Shown here: positions 47,603 to 58,817 of the stretch, piece after piece | Layout of the letters: every line of letters starts with the position of its first letter | How positions within the stretch are numbered: position 1 is the first letter of the stretch | Source: Embiotoca jacksoni | Lineage: Eukaryota; Chordata; Actinopteri; Embiotocidae | Assembly: GCA_022577435.1 (NCBI GenBank) | Contig: JAKOON010000014.1 | Location: 1,559,847 to 1,623,846, forward strand | Reading direction: 5' to 3' | DNA: 64,000 nt | Made by a program: the position numbers and the translations under genes | The notes under the pieces: model-generated | What the model saw: the letters and a program-made list of their open reading frames with translations, nothing else | Told to the model about the DNA's origin: nothing | Database searches by the model: none

Positions 47603-48007
47603 CGTGACATCTCCCGTCGGTTTGTGAACTGACTTCATGAAACTTCCAGTCTGACATTAATGCTGTCGCCATCTTGATTTTTTTTTAACCAAAAGCGACC
47701 ATATTTGAACGAGCTCAGAACCCGATGACGCTATGCCCCGCCCATCTATACCAGAAACCTGACTGCACTGGAGCCCTTTGAATCAAACAAGACACGCCCC
47801 AAAACATCGCCCTCTTTCAGGCCTAATATCTAATTAATGACAGAGTTATTTTAAGAAGGACCACCAGAACACTAAGAAATCGATGATGATGTTTTTTTGG
47901 AGCCAGCCCCTGGTGGTCCTCAGTGGTATTGCACTTTTAGGCACTTTTAAGCATTGGCTTTACATTGTCAGACCCGGAGAGCGTCATTTTATATTTAAAG
48001 TTTATGG
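47603..48007 (+). mobile_element. Dispersed repeat family A, copy 7 (near full length, diverged)
   Basis: Forward orientation: GTGACATCTCCCGTCGGTTT, GTCGCCATCTTGA, GCGACCATATTTGAACGAGC, CCTGACTGCACTGGAG, ATCAAACAAGACACGCCCCA, CTAATTAATGACAGAGTTAT, GGACCACCAGAACACTAA, TGGTGGTCCTCAGTGGTATT, CAGACCCGGAG, ending near TTTATGG. It has the most complete order of boxes in the window but more substitutions than copies 5, 6 and 8. TGATTGACAG is mutated. Confidence 0.8.
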
Positions 48008-48590
48008 TATCCTGTCAAAACATGTCTAAAGAGCTAAATTGCCTGCACAATATTCATGTCACATCGTCTCTAAAAAAAACACTGCACGTCTACACATCTC
48101 TATTTTTAATGTATGAAGACGAAACAAGGAAAAATATATTTTTTTTGTATTTATTTTTTTGGTGAGAATATATATGAGCACCTGGAGAGGAGGACTGTGG
48201 TACAGTTGGCGCCGCTCCACACAATCCAAAACGAACGAGCACAGTCATCATTATGATTTCAATGGATGTTAGAGAGAAAACGATCGAAGAGACGGATTCC
48301 ATAGCACAACGTAATTGATTTATGATGCATCGCCTAGGAAATCTGCGAGTACTAGAACGGGGTAGGTTGTGTTCAAGGGCGTTCGGAGGTGAACAGAAGT
48401 GCAGTTGGTGGTCGAAGGCGTCGGTCAGTTTCTCCTTCCTACGATGGATAGAGAAGGAAAAGGCTGTAAAGGCATATTCCTTGAAGAGTGAGTAACAAGT
48501 CCCACAGCTGCTGATTGGTATAGAAATATGTTGTATGCTCCAGACTGGGGCAAAAATATGTATAAATAAAAACCTTGGCATTAACTCACA
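48008..48590 (-). other. Unassigned 163-codon open frame (minus strand 48581-48090)
   Basis: One of the two longest open frames in the window, and the longer one (177 codons) runs into the CA repeat. The 48170-48580 interval has a composition distinct from its flanks. The translation has a hydrophobic N-terminus (MPRFLFIHIFAPVW), a middle basic segment (RSSTRRFPRRC) and a second hydrophobic segment (IEIIMMTVLVRFGL). The 3' part enters an A/T-rich run. I recognise no family. Chance is the default explanation. Confidence 0.2.
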
Positions 48591-49322
48591 GGAAAATCAA
48601 GCCTCTATGTGGTCAGAGAGCATTTTTTATTTTAGGCTTTTTTTTTTGTTTGTAACGATTGGCTTTTTAAAGCAGTATCACTAAACACAGATATGAGGCT
48701 CTTTAAAATGTGCAATGTCACATAATGGTCATGTTTGGATGACTTTCAGGGTGAAACAGGAAGGACTTGTAAGCGCCGCAGCACGACTTTCAATCATCTC
48801 GCTTTCTGGAGAGAGTGCAGCCGAAGCTGACGTTCACTCCTTCGCTTTCATGTTTGCAAAATAACTACTTCCTTCAACGCTAGAGTGAATTGCAGACTTG
48901 TAAAATGGTCAAACATGGATGCTGTATCGAGTATAATTCCTTCAGATTTGTGATTTGCGGTCTATAACATGCAGCCTGCGAGCGTTTCCCTCAATTTAAC
49001 ATTCACAAACATCATTTTCGATATTTACCAACAACTGGCTTCCAGAAACAATCTCGGATCAGCTCTCCGGATTCCTCTGAAGACTCGCACGGTGACAGCG
49101 GAAGAGATGGGTGGCTGATGTCTGCGCGGGTTTTTTTTTAATGGCGAAGCCCAGAGTTGTAAAAAAAAAAAGGAATCTCATTTATTGGGATTCAGCCCAC
49201 TTCCTGACATGCTGTGAAGGAATAGATAAGAGCAGTGGAAACGTGGTCTGAGTTAAATAAATAAACAGATCATGCACCAAATAATTAACCTCTCTGGGTC
49301 TTTGACATGCTCTGAAAATGCT
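48591..49322. other. Non-coding stretch
   Basis: T run 48639-48649, A run 49161-49171. Nothing else recognisable. Confidence 0.5.
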
Positions 49323-49360
49323 GGAGGGGAAGAGAGGGGGAGGGAGGGGGGGGGGGGTGG
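49323..49360 (+). repeat. G-rich tract, quadruplex-type
   Basis: Runs of G3 to G12 with short spacers, satisfying the G3+N1-7 pattern. Confidence 0.7.
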
Positions 49361-49452
49361 AAACTGAGGAAGAAGTCTCGTACTGAGCTGGCCCTTCTCC
49401 AAGGTTAACACGGCCTTTCAGATGCTCCTTTATAATACTCTAAATATATCTT

Positions 49453-49560
49453 TTAGGGCTGCTATTAATTAATTATCTTCACAGATTTGTATTCTTAATC
49501 ACTTTTTTTTTCTAATTTAATGTGTAAAATGTAAATATTTGAAACGTTCTTCTTGATTTC
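49453..49560 (+). mobile_element. Possible half copy of the GCTGCAAC element
   Basis: TTTTAGGGCTGCTATTAATTAATTATCTTC resembles the left end of the element at 7775-8046 (GGCTGCAACTAACAATTATT-like), with similar AT-rich sequence following. No right end seen. Confidence 0.3.
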
Positions 49561-50617
49561 TGACTAACAATCAGTAGTTATTCAACTTTTAAGAGTATAA
49601 AACAGAAAATAATCTTTGGCTTGGCAGTTTTTTCCTGATGAATAACTTTGACTCGAATATTTATCCAGTTCTCAGCATTTTTGTCTTGTTGGTTTTGTTT
49701 GTTTGTTTGTTTTCCTTCTCATTGCAATTCCTGTAATCGTATTATAAATGTTCTAAAATGCTCCCCGTGGAGTTTTTTTTTTTTTTTTTTTAAATAGCCA
49801 GTGGAGAAATGATGACATGCACACGATGCAAAAAGTGCTGACGATAGTAAAGATAATACGAGTGCGAGCGCTTTAATTCAGGGTCAGTACTTGGTCATCG
49901 TTTTCTATAGATTTCCGCCGACCCGTTTCCCATTCAGGGAAGAGAAAGAGTCTCCAGATCCCAACTGTTAATCTGGAACAGCGTTTTTTAAAATAAGTCC
50001 AATTAGCCGAGGGAGAGAGAGTTTTAGTGGCGAGCTGTTTTCTCATGGAGAGCTAACACAATAATGAAAATCAGCAGAGTTCTAAGCTTCTTATATCGCC
50101 CTTCATTCTCAGTCCTCATTCAGCTTTTAAATTGCCATCATTTGACAAAGCAATCAACATTGTTTTAATTAAGTTGTCCAACTTAGCTCGCATGCATTTT
50201 TCTTTCCCACCTCACGCTGCTGCACACGACTTCCTCTCTCCTCCGTTTACCTTTTCTCACTGTCCGAGGCAGCAACTTACAAAAGAAAGGTTTTTATTTT
50301 AATAGAAACTTTGCACAGTTTCCCTTCACACCAATGCAGATGTTAGAGTTGTGTTACTGAAGGGATTTTACAGACAGTGTCAATATTTTATCTTTAAAAG
50401 AACTTAAAATAACTACGTTTTTCTGTAATTAAAACATTTGAGACAGTCGTGTAAGATACCAAGTGGCCTACAGTAAAACTAGACATTACAGCTGTTTCAC
50501 TTTACATTATTTCAAATACATCTAATGCAGAAATATAGACAGTAAAAGTTTTTGTTAAAGTTGCTCTTCTGGCATTGAATAAACCCCAGAAAACTCTTCT
50601 CGGGTTCACCTGAATTA
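49561..50617. other. Non-coding stretch with a candidate conserved block
   Basis: A GTTT run at 49694-49711 and poly-T at 49773-49792. The block 49850-50290 is repeat-free with AAGTCCAATTAGCCGAG, TTTGACAAAGCAATCAAC and TTTTAATTAAGTTG segments, a strong-looking conserved non-coding candidate on appearance only. Confidence 0.35.
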
Positions 50618-50649
50618 CAGACACTTGGAAGTTTTTTTCCAAGTGTCTG
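50618..50649. repeat. Perfect hairpin, 13 bp arms, 6 bp loop
   Basis: CAGACACTTGGAA-GTTTTT-TTCCAAGTGTCTG. The arms are exact inverted repeats, with weaker complementarity outside (TTACA/TGTAA). The stem is too short for a typical microRNA precursor. Confidence 0.75.
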
Positions 50650-51796
50650 AGATGTAACTCTACACCTTTGCCTTCATTCAATGCGTATGATTTATTTATA
50701 CAGAAGACGTGTGATGAAACTCCCGCTGTCTGAAGCCGTCGCTGGTAGAAATGTTAAAACCTTGATTTTCATGGGAGAAGGTCTTAAAAAAAGTGAATTC
50801 AAAGCAACTCTTGTTTGTTTTGGCCGCGCCGCTGTCGCTGTCCATGGTCCTGTATTCAGCTACGACTGCAAATAAGCTTTCATTGCAGCTGTCATGGCCT
50901 TTAATTCATAGCCTACAAGTTCCAATGAAAATATATACAATCTCCAAACTATCATTAACGTGTCGTTTGTTTCAGTAAGGTTGCTTCACAGAGGATGTTT
51001 GAGGAGGTTTTTTTAGTGTCACACATCATGTTCCATGTACACTTCAACTCGAGTATCACGAGAAAATTATATTTATCACAGAGAAGATACTCTGTTGTAT
51101 TTTTTGAATGGCTGCTTGCGTTCATTTCTATTTGATTAAAGGAAACGGCTGTCTCTTGTTCTGTGCCTAAACCACATCGGGTTGGATTTCCCTGCAGGTG
51201 CGAAGCCACCAGCGGGGGAAATGCAGTTTTTCTGTGCTTTTCTTCGGGCTCCGGTCTATTTTTGTGCCGGCGCCGGTTCGGTAATATCCTGGAGGAGAGG
51301 CGCACCTGAGCCTGTGTTTCTGCTAATTAGGTGACAATTTCGGTGTTCATTTTGGAAAATTAGGTTTGCATTGAAACCTGCTCAGATCTCCTCATATCGG
51401 GGGAACGGGACAATTTTTGTATCTTCCCTTTTCATTTTTGTTATGTGTTGCCTTTTTCTGATTGCTGCCGATTTCTTTTCCTCTGTAGCGGCATTATTAG
51501 TGTATCAAAACCCATCATCATCATCAAAATGTGAGAGTACATAATGGTCTGTATTTTTCTGAACATCACACACCAAAAAAAAATTGATTTCCCATGGAAA
51601 TTCCCTGCTCGACATTAAAATGAGCTGAAGTGGTGCAGCCAGCCTCAGGAGGAGTCCTGGCCTCCATCAGTGCTTTTATTCACAACATAATATTAGTCAA
51701 AATATAATGCTATCATGTCAAAAGATTATTATGGTGAGTTTTCAGTTTTGCCACCTCAAATCATGTGTGCATGGAAGAGTTGGTGCGTTGCTGGCT
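50650..51796. other. Non-coding stretch
   Basis: Nothing recognisable. Short ATC/CAT runs near 51512-51525. Confidence 0.5.
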
Positions 51797-52118
51797 GTTC
51801 TTCTCAATCAAACAGACACGCCCCCAAAAACAGGTCTTCTTGAATCTTCTTTTCTAATGAATGAGGGATTATTTTCAGATGGACCTCCAGAAAACTAATA
51901 AGAAGGAGTGACTTTAGCTAACAACACTGAGATAACTGATGGACACATTTTATTCACTTTGGATTTGATGAGAGAAGTTGAATGGGAGTCTATGGAGCCG
52001 GAGGCTTTTTGGAGCCGACCTCTAGTGGCACTCGCTGGTATTGCAGCTTAAGGCACTTCTGCATCGGAACCATTTTACAGACCCAGAAGCTACGAACAAT
52101 TTTATTTAGAGTCTGTGG
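51797..52118 (+). mobile_element. Dispersed repeat family A, copy 8 (proximal part)
   Basis: Forward orientation, from CTCAATCAAACAGACACGCC through TAATGAATGAGGGATTATTT, CTAATAAGAAGGAGTGACTT, GGACACATTTTATTCACTTT, GGGAGTCTATGGAGCCGGAG, GACCTCTAGTGGCACTCGCT to AGAAGCTACGAAC. Within about 90 bp around 51840-51930 it differs from copy 5 at only a few positions, so the two are young relative to copies 4 and 7. The distal GTGACGTCAC half is missing. Confidence 0.83.
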
Positions 52119-55007
52119 TTGTAACCCCGTTTTGTTTTAACATGTATAACCATCTTGTTTTTAGAATTTCTACATTTCAGCAGCCATCTGAATGAAGGTG
52201 TTTTATTTTTTTGCCAGAAGAGTTTCTTGGACTTTTTTTGTCCTTGTATCTGTTGTTGGACTCGCTTGCTGTCGTTAGCATTAAGAGGCGGAGTTAGGTG
52301 ACTTTTTAACTTACTGGTTGGATTTTTTTTTAATCAGAATTTGCATTTACATCTCGATGAGATCCAATCACAACAATCCCATTCAGATTACAGATTTTCC
52401 TCTTCCAGATAAATTATCCAGGTACAACTTGCATGTTATTACCAGGTCTCAATGTCCTCTACACAGTTTAAGTCTGATGTCCTATTTATCTTCGAGGTGA
52501 AAATTAAAAACATTCAGCGTTGTAATGACCGAGTACTCATCAAAGAACCGAGTGAAGCAGTGTTTGTGGCACACCAGAGACTTGTTGGAATAAAAAGTTT
52601 TCCCTCACATCCCCATAGGAGCGGCGTACATATTAAAGTATTGAGCATTTTCCTCCCACATATTCAGTGTTATTTTACTTTTTCCTTTTGATCAGTTGTA
52701 TATAAATGTGCCTTTTTTTCCTCCGACTGTGAAGAAGGAAGAGAAACACGCTCCCTCATACTGCACGGAGAATTAAAGGCTGGCCTGTTATCTGATGCAC
52801 GGTTGGTAATTGCTCACAGAAAGGTTCACAGTGCCGACTGATTTGTTCGTTTTTTTTTCTCCAGACACTTTATTTTCAGTAATACTGACAAAAGAGACAG
52901 AAAAGCATCATGGGTAAAATGCATCATGTCATGTAGTGCAGTTTACAGAACTTCTGTGCCTCGCTCATCCTCTGCGTGGTCAACAGGAAAGTTTCTGACA
53001 AACAAATTAACTAACAAACTTCATATTTGCAGTGTTGTAACTCCAAGTTCCGCATGAAAAACATTTTAATTATGTTGCTTTCCAAAGTGTGAATAGACCT
53101 CCCACACATTTGGTGGCACGCACATAAGTTGTTTTTTTTGTAGTTTATCTCCCCAAAAAAACCAAAAAAAACCTCATGAAGCAGAGAGGAGGAAAATCAC
53201 AACTATGAAAGCTGAGATGTGTCTCAGGAAGACGTTGACTTCAAAAGCTGAAGGTAAGAACAAATCAATTTTACAAGGCAGAAGAAAAGATAAACGGCCT
53301 GACTTTTCCGTCTCTTCTGATATCTATGTTAAGATGTCACTCCTTCGCCCACACATCCAACCTCAGCACATACAGATGTGAGTTTCATTCAGAGAAAGAG
53401 GAGTCGAGTCCCTGACCCAGATTCACCGCCCCGCTCCCATCACTCCTCCATCGACGGAGCGCTCTGCGCATGTCTGCAGTCTCTATTATTTATAAGTTCA
53501 ATCGGTTAAACACGAGCCAGCGTATTAAAATGCCACCTTGGCACAAAGCACCGGCTTGCATAAGGCAAACACTTCAATGAGAGCTATTCTGCAGGAAGAA
53601 TATTGAGCTGCGCTCAGTAACAGCTGCATTTATTTCCCGTATTTTTTATCCTTTGTCTTCCGTGGCGTTAACGGTGCTTTCGGTTAATTGTAGTACTGAC
53701 GAGTGTTTTCTCTGCGGGAGAACATCCTGTACGCTACGTTAAATAATGAAAGTCTGGTCTGACGTTCGGTTTCAGAACAATGCAAAGTAAATTGCAAAAA
53801 TGATTGATGAATTAAAAAAATAAATCCGTATGTTTCAATTCTAATTCTGGTCGATAAAATCAAGTTTCTGTGTCGCTGCAGCGGCGTTCTCCATCAACAG
53901 GTTATTCACTGAGGTAAACACAAACGCATCGTCGCTGTAAAAACAGTCAAACTAGCTCTTAATTCTTCGGTATTTGTCCTGCGAGTTCCTCCACGGTTGG
54001 CTGGCAAAGTGCAGCCCACGGGAGCAGCGCTGACGGCTCCGTTTTCACCCCCCCGCTCCCCCTTAAACGCTTTGATTAGTAAAGACAACGGTTGTTCTCT
54101 CGCGGGGCCGCGAACCTCCGCAACGAGGGCGTGTTCATTCTTGTGTACGTTTTCTTTTGGATCATTGACGGATCAAAGTGCAGCGTATCTGCTTCTTTAC
54201 CTCGTTAAAGGGGGGAATCAGAAAATTAATAAAACAAAAGAAGAAGGAAAAAAAAAAGTCACCGAAGGGTATTTAATAATCTATAACCTCTAGAGGCAAC
54301 CGGCAGAAAGTGCAGCATCAGCAGACCTTATCTTCTCCAACAAGGTGCCGCAGCAGATCCCTATCAACAGCTTATCTGCCGCATGCAGATGCTTTACGCT
54401 GGTGTGTGCCGCGGGGTGGTAAAGACCTTCCTCCGTTCCCCCTTCCAGCGTGAAGCTCTGCCGGAGCCGCCGTGGTGAGAGATGTGCTCTGTTGGTCAAA
54501 ATGACTGGAGATCAAACAGAAGCACAAAAACAAAAAGCAGCCCCGAAGCTTTTTACGCGTCAGTTTCCTGTTTCACTGTTACATTTAAACTCCAATTGAA
54601 GACGGCGTTAACGTGCGTGTGTCGTACCTGGGCGTCTCACCTGCACAGAAGCGCATCGCATCGGGGTTGATTAAAACTTATCTGGAGGTGGTCTGACGGC
54701 AACAAAGAGCAGTCTGGGAATATTCTTAAGAAATAAATCCACCCGGCGCGTTGAAGGGTCACCTGACCTCACCTCTTCCTGCTTCATCTCAAGCTGTCCA
54801 TTAAAAAAAAGAACAAAATAAAGCAGATGATTGCACAGCAGCACGTCTTCAAAAGGCTGTGGGACCTTGAGGTGCTGCAGGATGCTGGGTCACATGACAC
54901 AACGGGGAAGAGCACGACTGGTCGCGGGCTTCACCAGCAGTAATGATCACAGCAATAAAAGGCATGTTAGCAAACCACCTGAAAAGCAGCCGCCAGACAT
55001 CTTAGAC
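52119..55007. other. Non-coding stretch
   Basis: No gene. Possible conserved blocks by appearance: 52690-52850 and 53500-53640. A-rich runs at 53150-53173 and 54249-54258. Nothing else recognisable. Confidence 0.4.
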
Positions 55008-55008
55008 G

Positions 55009-55059
<51 letters not shown>

Positions 55060-55498
55060 TAACTTTATTTGTAGAGCACCTTTCATTCAAGAAATGCAGC
55101 TCGATGTGCTTCACGGCAAGAAAATGACATGCAGTGTTTAACATATAAAGGAACATTTAAAGTAAATAAAATGCATCAAATTAACACAAATAGAGTTAAA
55201 ATACCAGGTTCAAGTGCAGGCAGGTGCAAGACGGCTTCAGGAGAAGCTCCTTAAAGTCTAAAGTAAAGACACGTTTTGAACTTTCTTTTTAAAAGTGGCT
55301 ACTGAGCAGCTTCCCTGATATCTAACAGGTAGTTTGTTCCACAGCTTCGGAGCGTCGTTGACAAAAGCTGAATCCCCGACTTTCTTCTGGCTGTTTGCTG
55401 AGAATCTCCAAATAAACCAGCAGCAGATGATCTCAGCGTTCCTGAAGGCTCATAGTTCACCAGAGAGTTAGAGATGTAACTCGGCCCGAATACATAAG
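55008..55498 (-). mobile_element. L2/Rex-type LINE 3' end, dead, with (TTA)n tail
   Basis: On the minus strand from about 55487 to 55258 the translation contains NYEPSGTLRSSAAGLF, then one frame over DSAFVNDAPKLWNKLPVRYQ and FKKKVQNVSLL followed by a stop. This is the C-terminal signature of L2/Rex-clade reverse-transcriptase proteins (Y-E-P-S-x-x-L-R-S-S … A-P-x-L-W-N-x-L-P … F-K-K-x-L-K). A ~200 bp 3' UTR follows, ending AAATAAAGTTAT and then the triplet repeat at 55057-55011, which is the element's 3' tail. A frameshift near 55390-55400 and 5' truncation make it inactive. Confidence 0.72.
55011..55057 (+). repeat. (ATA)n / (TTA)n triplet microsatellite, LINE tail
   Basis: 47 bp of uninterrupted triplets abutting the 3' end of the LINE fragment. 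It is best read as the retroposition tail rather than an independent microsatellite. Confidence 0.9.
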
Positions 55499-55538
55499 GA
55501 GGAGGAGGAGGGGGAGGAAGAGGGGGAGGGGGAGGAGC
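55499..55538 (+). repeat. (GGA)n-rich purine tract
   Basis: AGGAGGAGGAGGGGGAGGAAG-type sequence, with several G3+ runs. It directly follows the LINE fragment. Confidence 0.85.
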
Positions 55539-57491
55539 TTAAAGCCAATCCTGTGTGTTACAGGGCGCCGGTGCAGAGCAGCTCGAACCGGACTGAAGTG
55601 CTCTCTGTTCTTGGTTCTGCACCCTCACAGGATGTTCTACTGCTTCACTGGACTTTAAATGAGGCTCCACCTGGTGGTGCACGAGATCTTCGCCGAAAGG
55701 CCGAACCAGCCGGTCCGACGTCGGCTCGACTCGCTCGGACTCTTCAGTCGTTGATTTCTGCAGGCGGATTAAGTGTAATTTGGGATTCAATACAAGATCC
55801 GAGGTCCAGAGCTTGTTGTCGTGCAGCAGAGTGAATTTAAAATAAGATCGTTTGATGGATAAACATCTGAGGAGCCTCGAACTGCAGCTTTGAAGCGGTT
55901 CATGTCAGAGAGAGCGAGCGCTTCCATTCACGGCTCTACTGCTGATCTGTCAAAATTGCTTCCCCTGAACCGTGGACCTCCACACGGCTCCCCACCGTCA
56001 GGCCCAATCCTGCACCTTCACCTCTGCAAAGTGCAAATGGGAATGTACCGCAAGAGCTCGAGGCTGAACAGCTTTGTTACCAAGGAAACTTCAGTTAAAA
56101 GTGTGCTCCCGGCCGTCCGCGGGGACGCGCAGCCTCACTTGCACAATCCTGCCACTGACGGAGTTATAGTGGAATAGATGAGGACGACCAACAATGTCCC
56201 CCGAACGCTCGTGTCCAATTGAAACTGGCTTTCATGTCGTGTGCAGCAACGAACGGGACCGAGGGGCAATAAAAAGCTTTGCCTCGCTGGTTCTCTCTAT
56301 TTCCCAGCTCTGTGTAATTTAACCGTACAGCAATAAAGCAGCTGAGTTTCAGCAGCGGCGCTCACGGCTCACCTCGGACCCCCGCGAGAAAAAAACAACA
56401 ACAAAAAAAAGCTTCTTTTCAAACGATGTCACCAAATTCAAGGTCCGCAGTTTAACGCCGAAGCGTTCGTGCAGTATGTTAGGCAGTTATTAAAAGCAAC
56501 TTTATCTCAACATTACGACGTACATTTCTTCTTATTTGGAGATATCAGGTCGTTATCTTGTAATCGCCAAATAATCTCATCAAGGTCCTCGCTTGTAGCT
56601 TTTAGAGCTCGTTATCCAGAGATAAGGCTTTAATTATTGTGTTATCTGGAAGTATCAAGCATTGATTTGTTATGACGACGGCATTAATGTTGTATTTTCT
56701 CGGGACTACGGGCATTTATAGTTTGTGAAGAAGATGAAGGGACCTACACACAATGTATTGTACTTTTCAGTGTTTATCAATTATGTATTTTGCATGTTGG
56801 TTTTATATTTAGTTGGGAGATATTGTGAAATATGCATGGTGTTGGTCTATTAGATTGTGTTTGCTCTATCTGTGAAGGTTGTCAGTCGTCCAGGTCATTC
56901 TGGGTTTTACCCAAAGGAAACTGGACGTTTTGACATCCAAACGGCTTCATTTCCTGCTTCTTTGCTAAATTCCTGCCTCATATTTACATATTATGGTAGT
57001 TTTGCAGAAGTTGTTCCTCCTTCAGGGTTTCCTTAATCACGGGTTTAGTTTTCTAATCGGTCATCAGTTTCGGGACATTCACACGGTGGTAAAACCTCCC
57101 CTGTTTGTGTTACTGCAGTCCCAACCAGGTCCAGTTGTCAATCAGTCCCCCCCCCCCCTCTTTATCCTTCAGTCTAGAAAGGTTCCTGTGAGACGGGACA
57201 AACAGGAGATCTGATTATAGCTGCTTACGGTCATTACCAACCACCACGACGGAGCCTATCTTCAAACACCCCGCTCTCCTCCGCACCACGTTTTTATTTT
57301 TCAAAGCAGCAGAGCATCTCTGTACCTGGAGGAGCTTTTTAAACAACGTTATACAATGTCTGGGAATCTGATTCATTTTCCTCCTTTACATGACAGATAG
57401 GTTGGAAGAGGAGGCCGGTGTGATTGGAGACAGTCGAGCCGTGGTGGTGTTTCTTTTTTTCTCATTGCCCAGGCCTTCACCTCTTACCGGC
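55539..57491. other. Non-coding stretch
   Basis: No gene. CCACCAGGTGG on the minus strand at 55677-55667 is a weak CTCF-like core. The part 55900-56360 is repeat-free and a possible conserved block. A-rich run 56390-56410. C run 57150-57159. Confidence 0.4.
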
Positions 57492-57501
57492 TGATTGACA
57501 G
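57492..57501 (+). promoter_or_regulatory. PBX:PREP/MEIS composite motif outside repeats
   Basis: TGATTGACAG exact match, in sequence with no sign of family A flanks (context CACCTCTTACCGGC…CGTCTTGCACCC). Motif seen; function inferred. Confidence 0.35.
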
Positions 57502-57577
57502 CGTCTTGCACCCTTAATTCTGACAAGAGTTCAAGCATCACCACATGTGATGGAGCCGGCGGGCTGTCAGGCGATTA

Positions 57578-57640
57578 CCCCCACCCGTCCACCCCTCCAC
57601 CCACCCCCCCTCTCCCTCTCCACCTCCACCTCCCTCCCGC
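57578..57640 (+). repeat. C-rich low-complexity tract
   Basis: CCACCC/CTCCAC-type runs; quadruplex pattern on the minus strand. Confidence 0.8.
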
Positions 57641-57709
57641 TTGTCTACACTCATTAAGGCTCCCAGAAGAAAAAGCAGATTATGGTTGCGTTAACCTGAG
57701 CATGTCGTA

Positions 57710-57778
57710 CCCCCCCCCCCCCCACACACACACACACACACGCACACACACACACACACACACGCGCACACGCACACA
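57710..57778 (+). repeat. Poly-C and (CA)n compound repeat with CG interruptions
   Basis: C run 57710-57723, then CA to 57778 interrupted by CG dinucleotides at several points. Confidence 0.95.
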
Positions 57779-58817
57779 TTACGCCAAGCCGTAACCTTTT
57801 CAGCCGAAACAAACAAATTGTTGAGTGCAAGTGCAAACGGGATATTTGTCTGCTGGTGATTGTGTTTGCGTGTGTTGTTTGTTAGGAACAAGAGCTAAAA
57901 AAAGAAAAAAAAAAAAGAAAAGAGGTTGTGATGGTTGTTGGGAGAAGGACAACAGAAAGGGGAGTTGACATGACTGAGGACCAGCACTTCTGGCTAACTT
58001 TGTTATCTCCGGTGAGGAGTATATCACGCTGTCTCCTCTCGGCGAGACAGAGATGGAGTGAAGTGGGAAAAAGAAACGGCGTGAGGAAGTAGTGATGCTT
58101 TCTGCTGCAGGTGAAAAAAGGTAAAAGGTACATCTGAGTTTATGGGGCTTCTTCCTGTTTCAGCTGCGGAGGAAGCTCATCAGCTGGTTTCGAAGTAGCC
58201 GCGGAAGAAAATGATGACAAGAGCTGCGTTTGTTTGCAGATGCAGAGTGGAAGAGAGCGAAACTTCTCTGCCTCCAATTTGGTTCGTCTGGAGAGGCAAC
58301 CATCAAACGGAGCCCACTTCTAGGTTTCTCATTCTCTGAAGGGGAAAAACAAAACAAAAGACAAACTTTGTGACGACTGTGAACTGTTCCTCAGAAGTTT
58401 GCAGAAAGGATGCTGCGTGGAGTTGCAAAGTAAACATGCCAGATGTCAGTTTACGGTCAGTATATATGAGAGCAGAAGAGAAACGGACCGGCATCACAGT
58501 CCAGTGAAGTCCTGGTGGTAGCCTGACTACAAATGCTAAAATATGCCACATAAACTCTGTTTCTGGAACTGAATACATTTTTGGACTGTTGGGGGCATTA
58601 GAGAAGATGCCAAGATATCTTGGATTGGACTCGGGAGGAATGGACAACTGGACAATGTTTAAATAAGCAAGTGAATATTGTCAGGCGGACCTATGACTTC
58701 AAAAAACTCACACAGAAGAGCTGTCGTCTGAGTGAATACTTCGGTTCGGTCATCGAATTATGTCCATCTGAGATTGTGTGCGTCCTATTTTCTAGCAGAC
58801 TTCCTTAAAACTTTGAT
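57779..58817. other. Non-coding stretch
   Basis: A-rich at 57897-57922. Nothing else recognisable. Confidence 0.5.

Noticed and set aside
51707..51898. Open frame ending ESSFLMNEGLFSDGPPEN, also seen in almost the same form at 22951-23151
   Set aside because: Both lie inside family A copies. The shared peptide comes from repeat identity, and other copies have stops and frameshifts.
54831..55156. Open frames containing poly-isoleucine near 55.0 kb on both strands
   Set aside because: They are produced by the ATA triplet repeat that forms the LINE tail.
55501..55538. GGAGGA tract considered as an exonic splicing enhancer cluster
   Set aside because: It borders a dead LINE and no exon is supported next to it.
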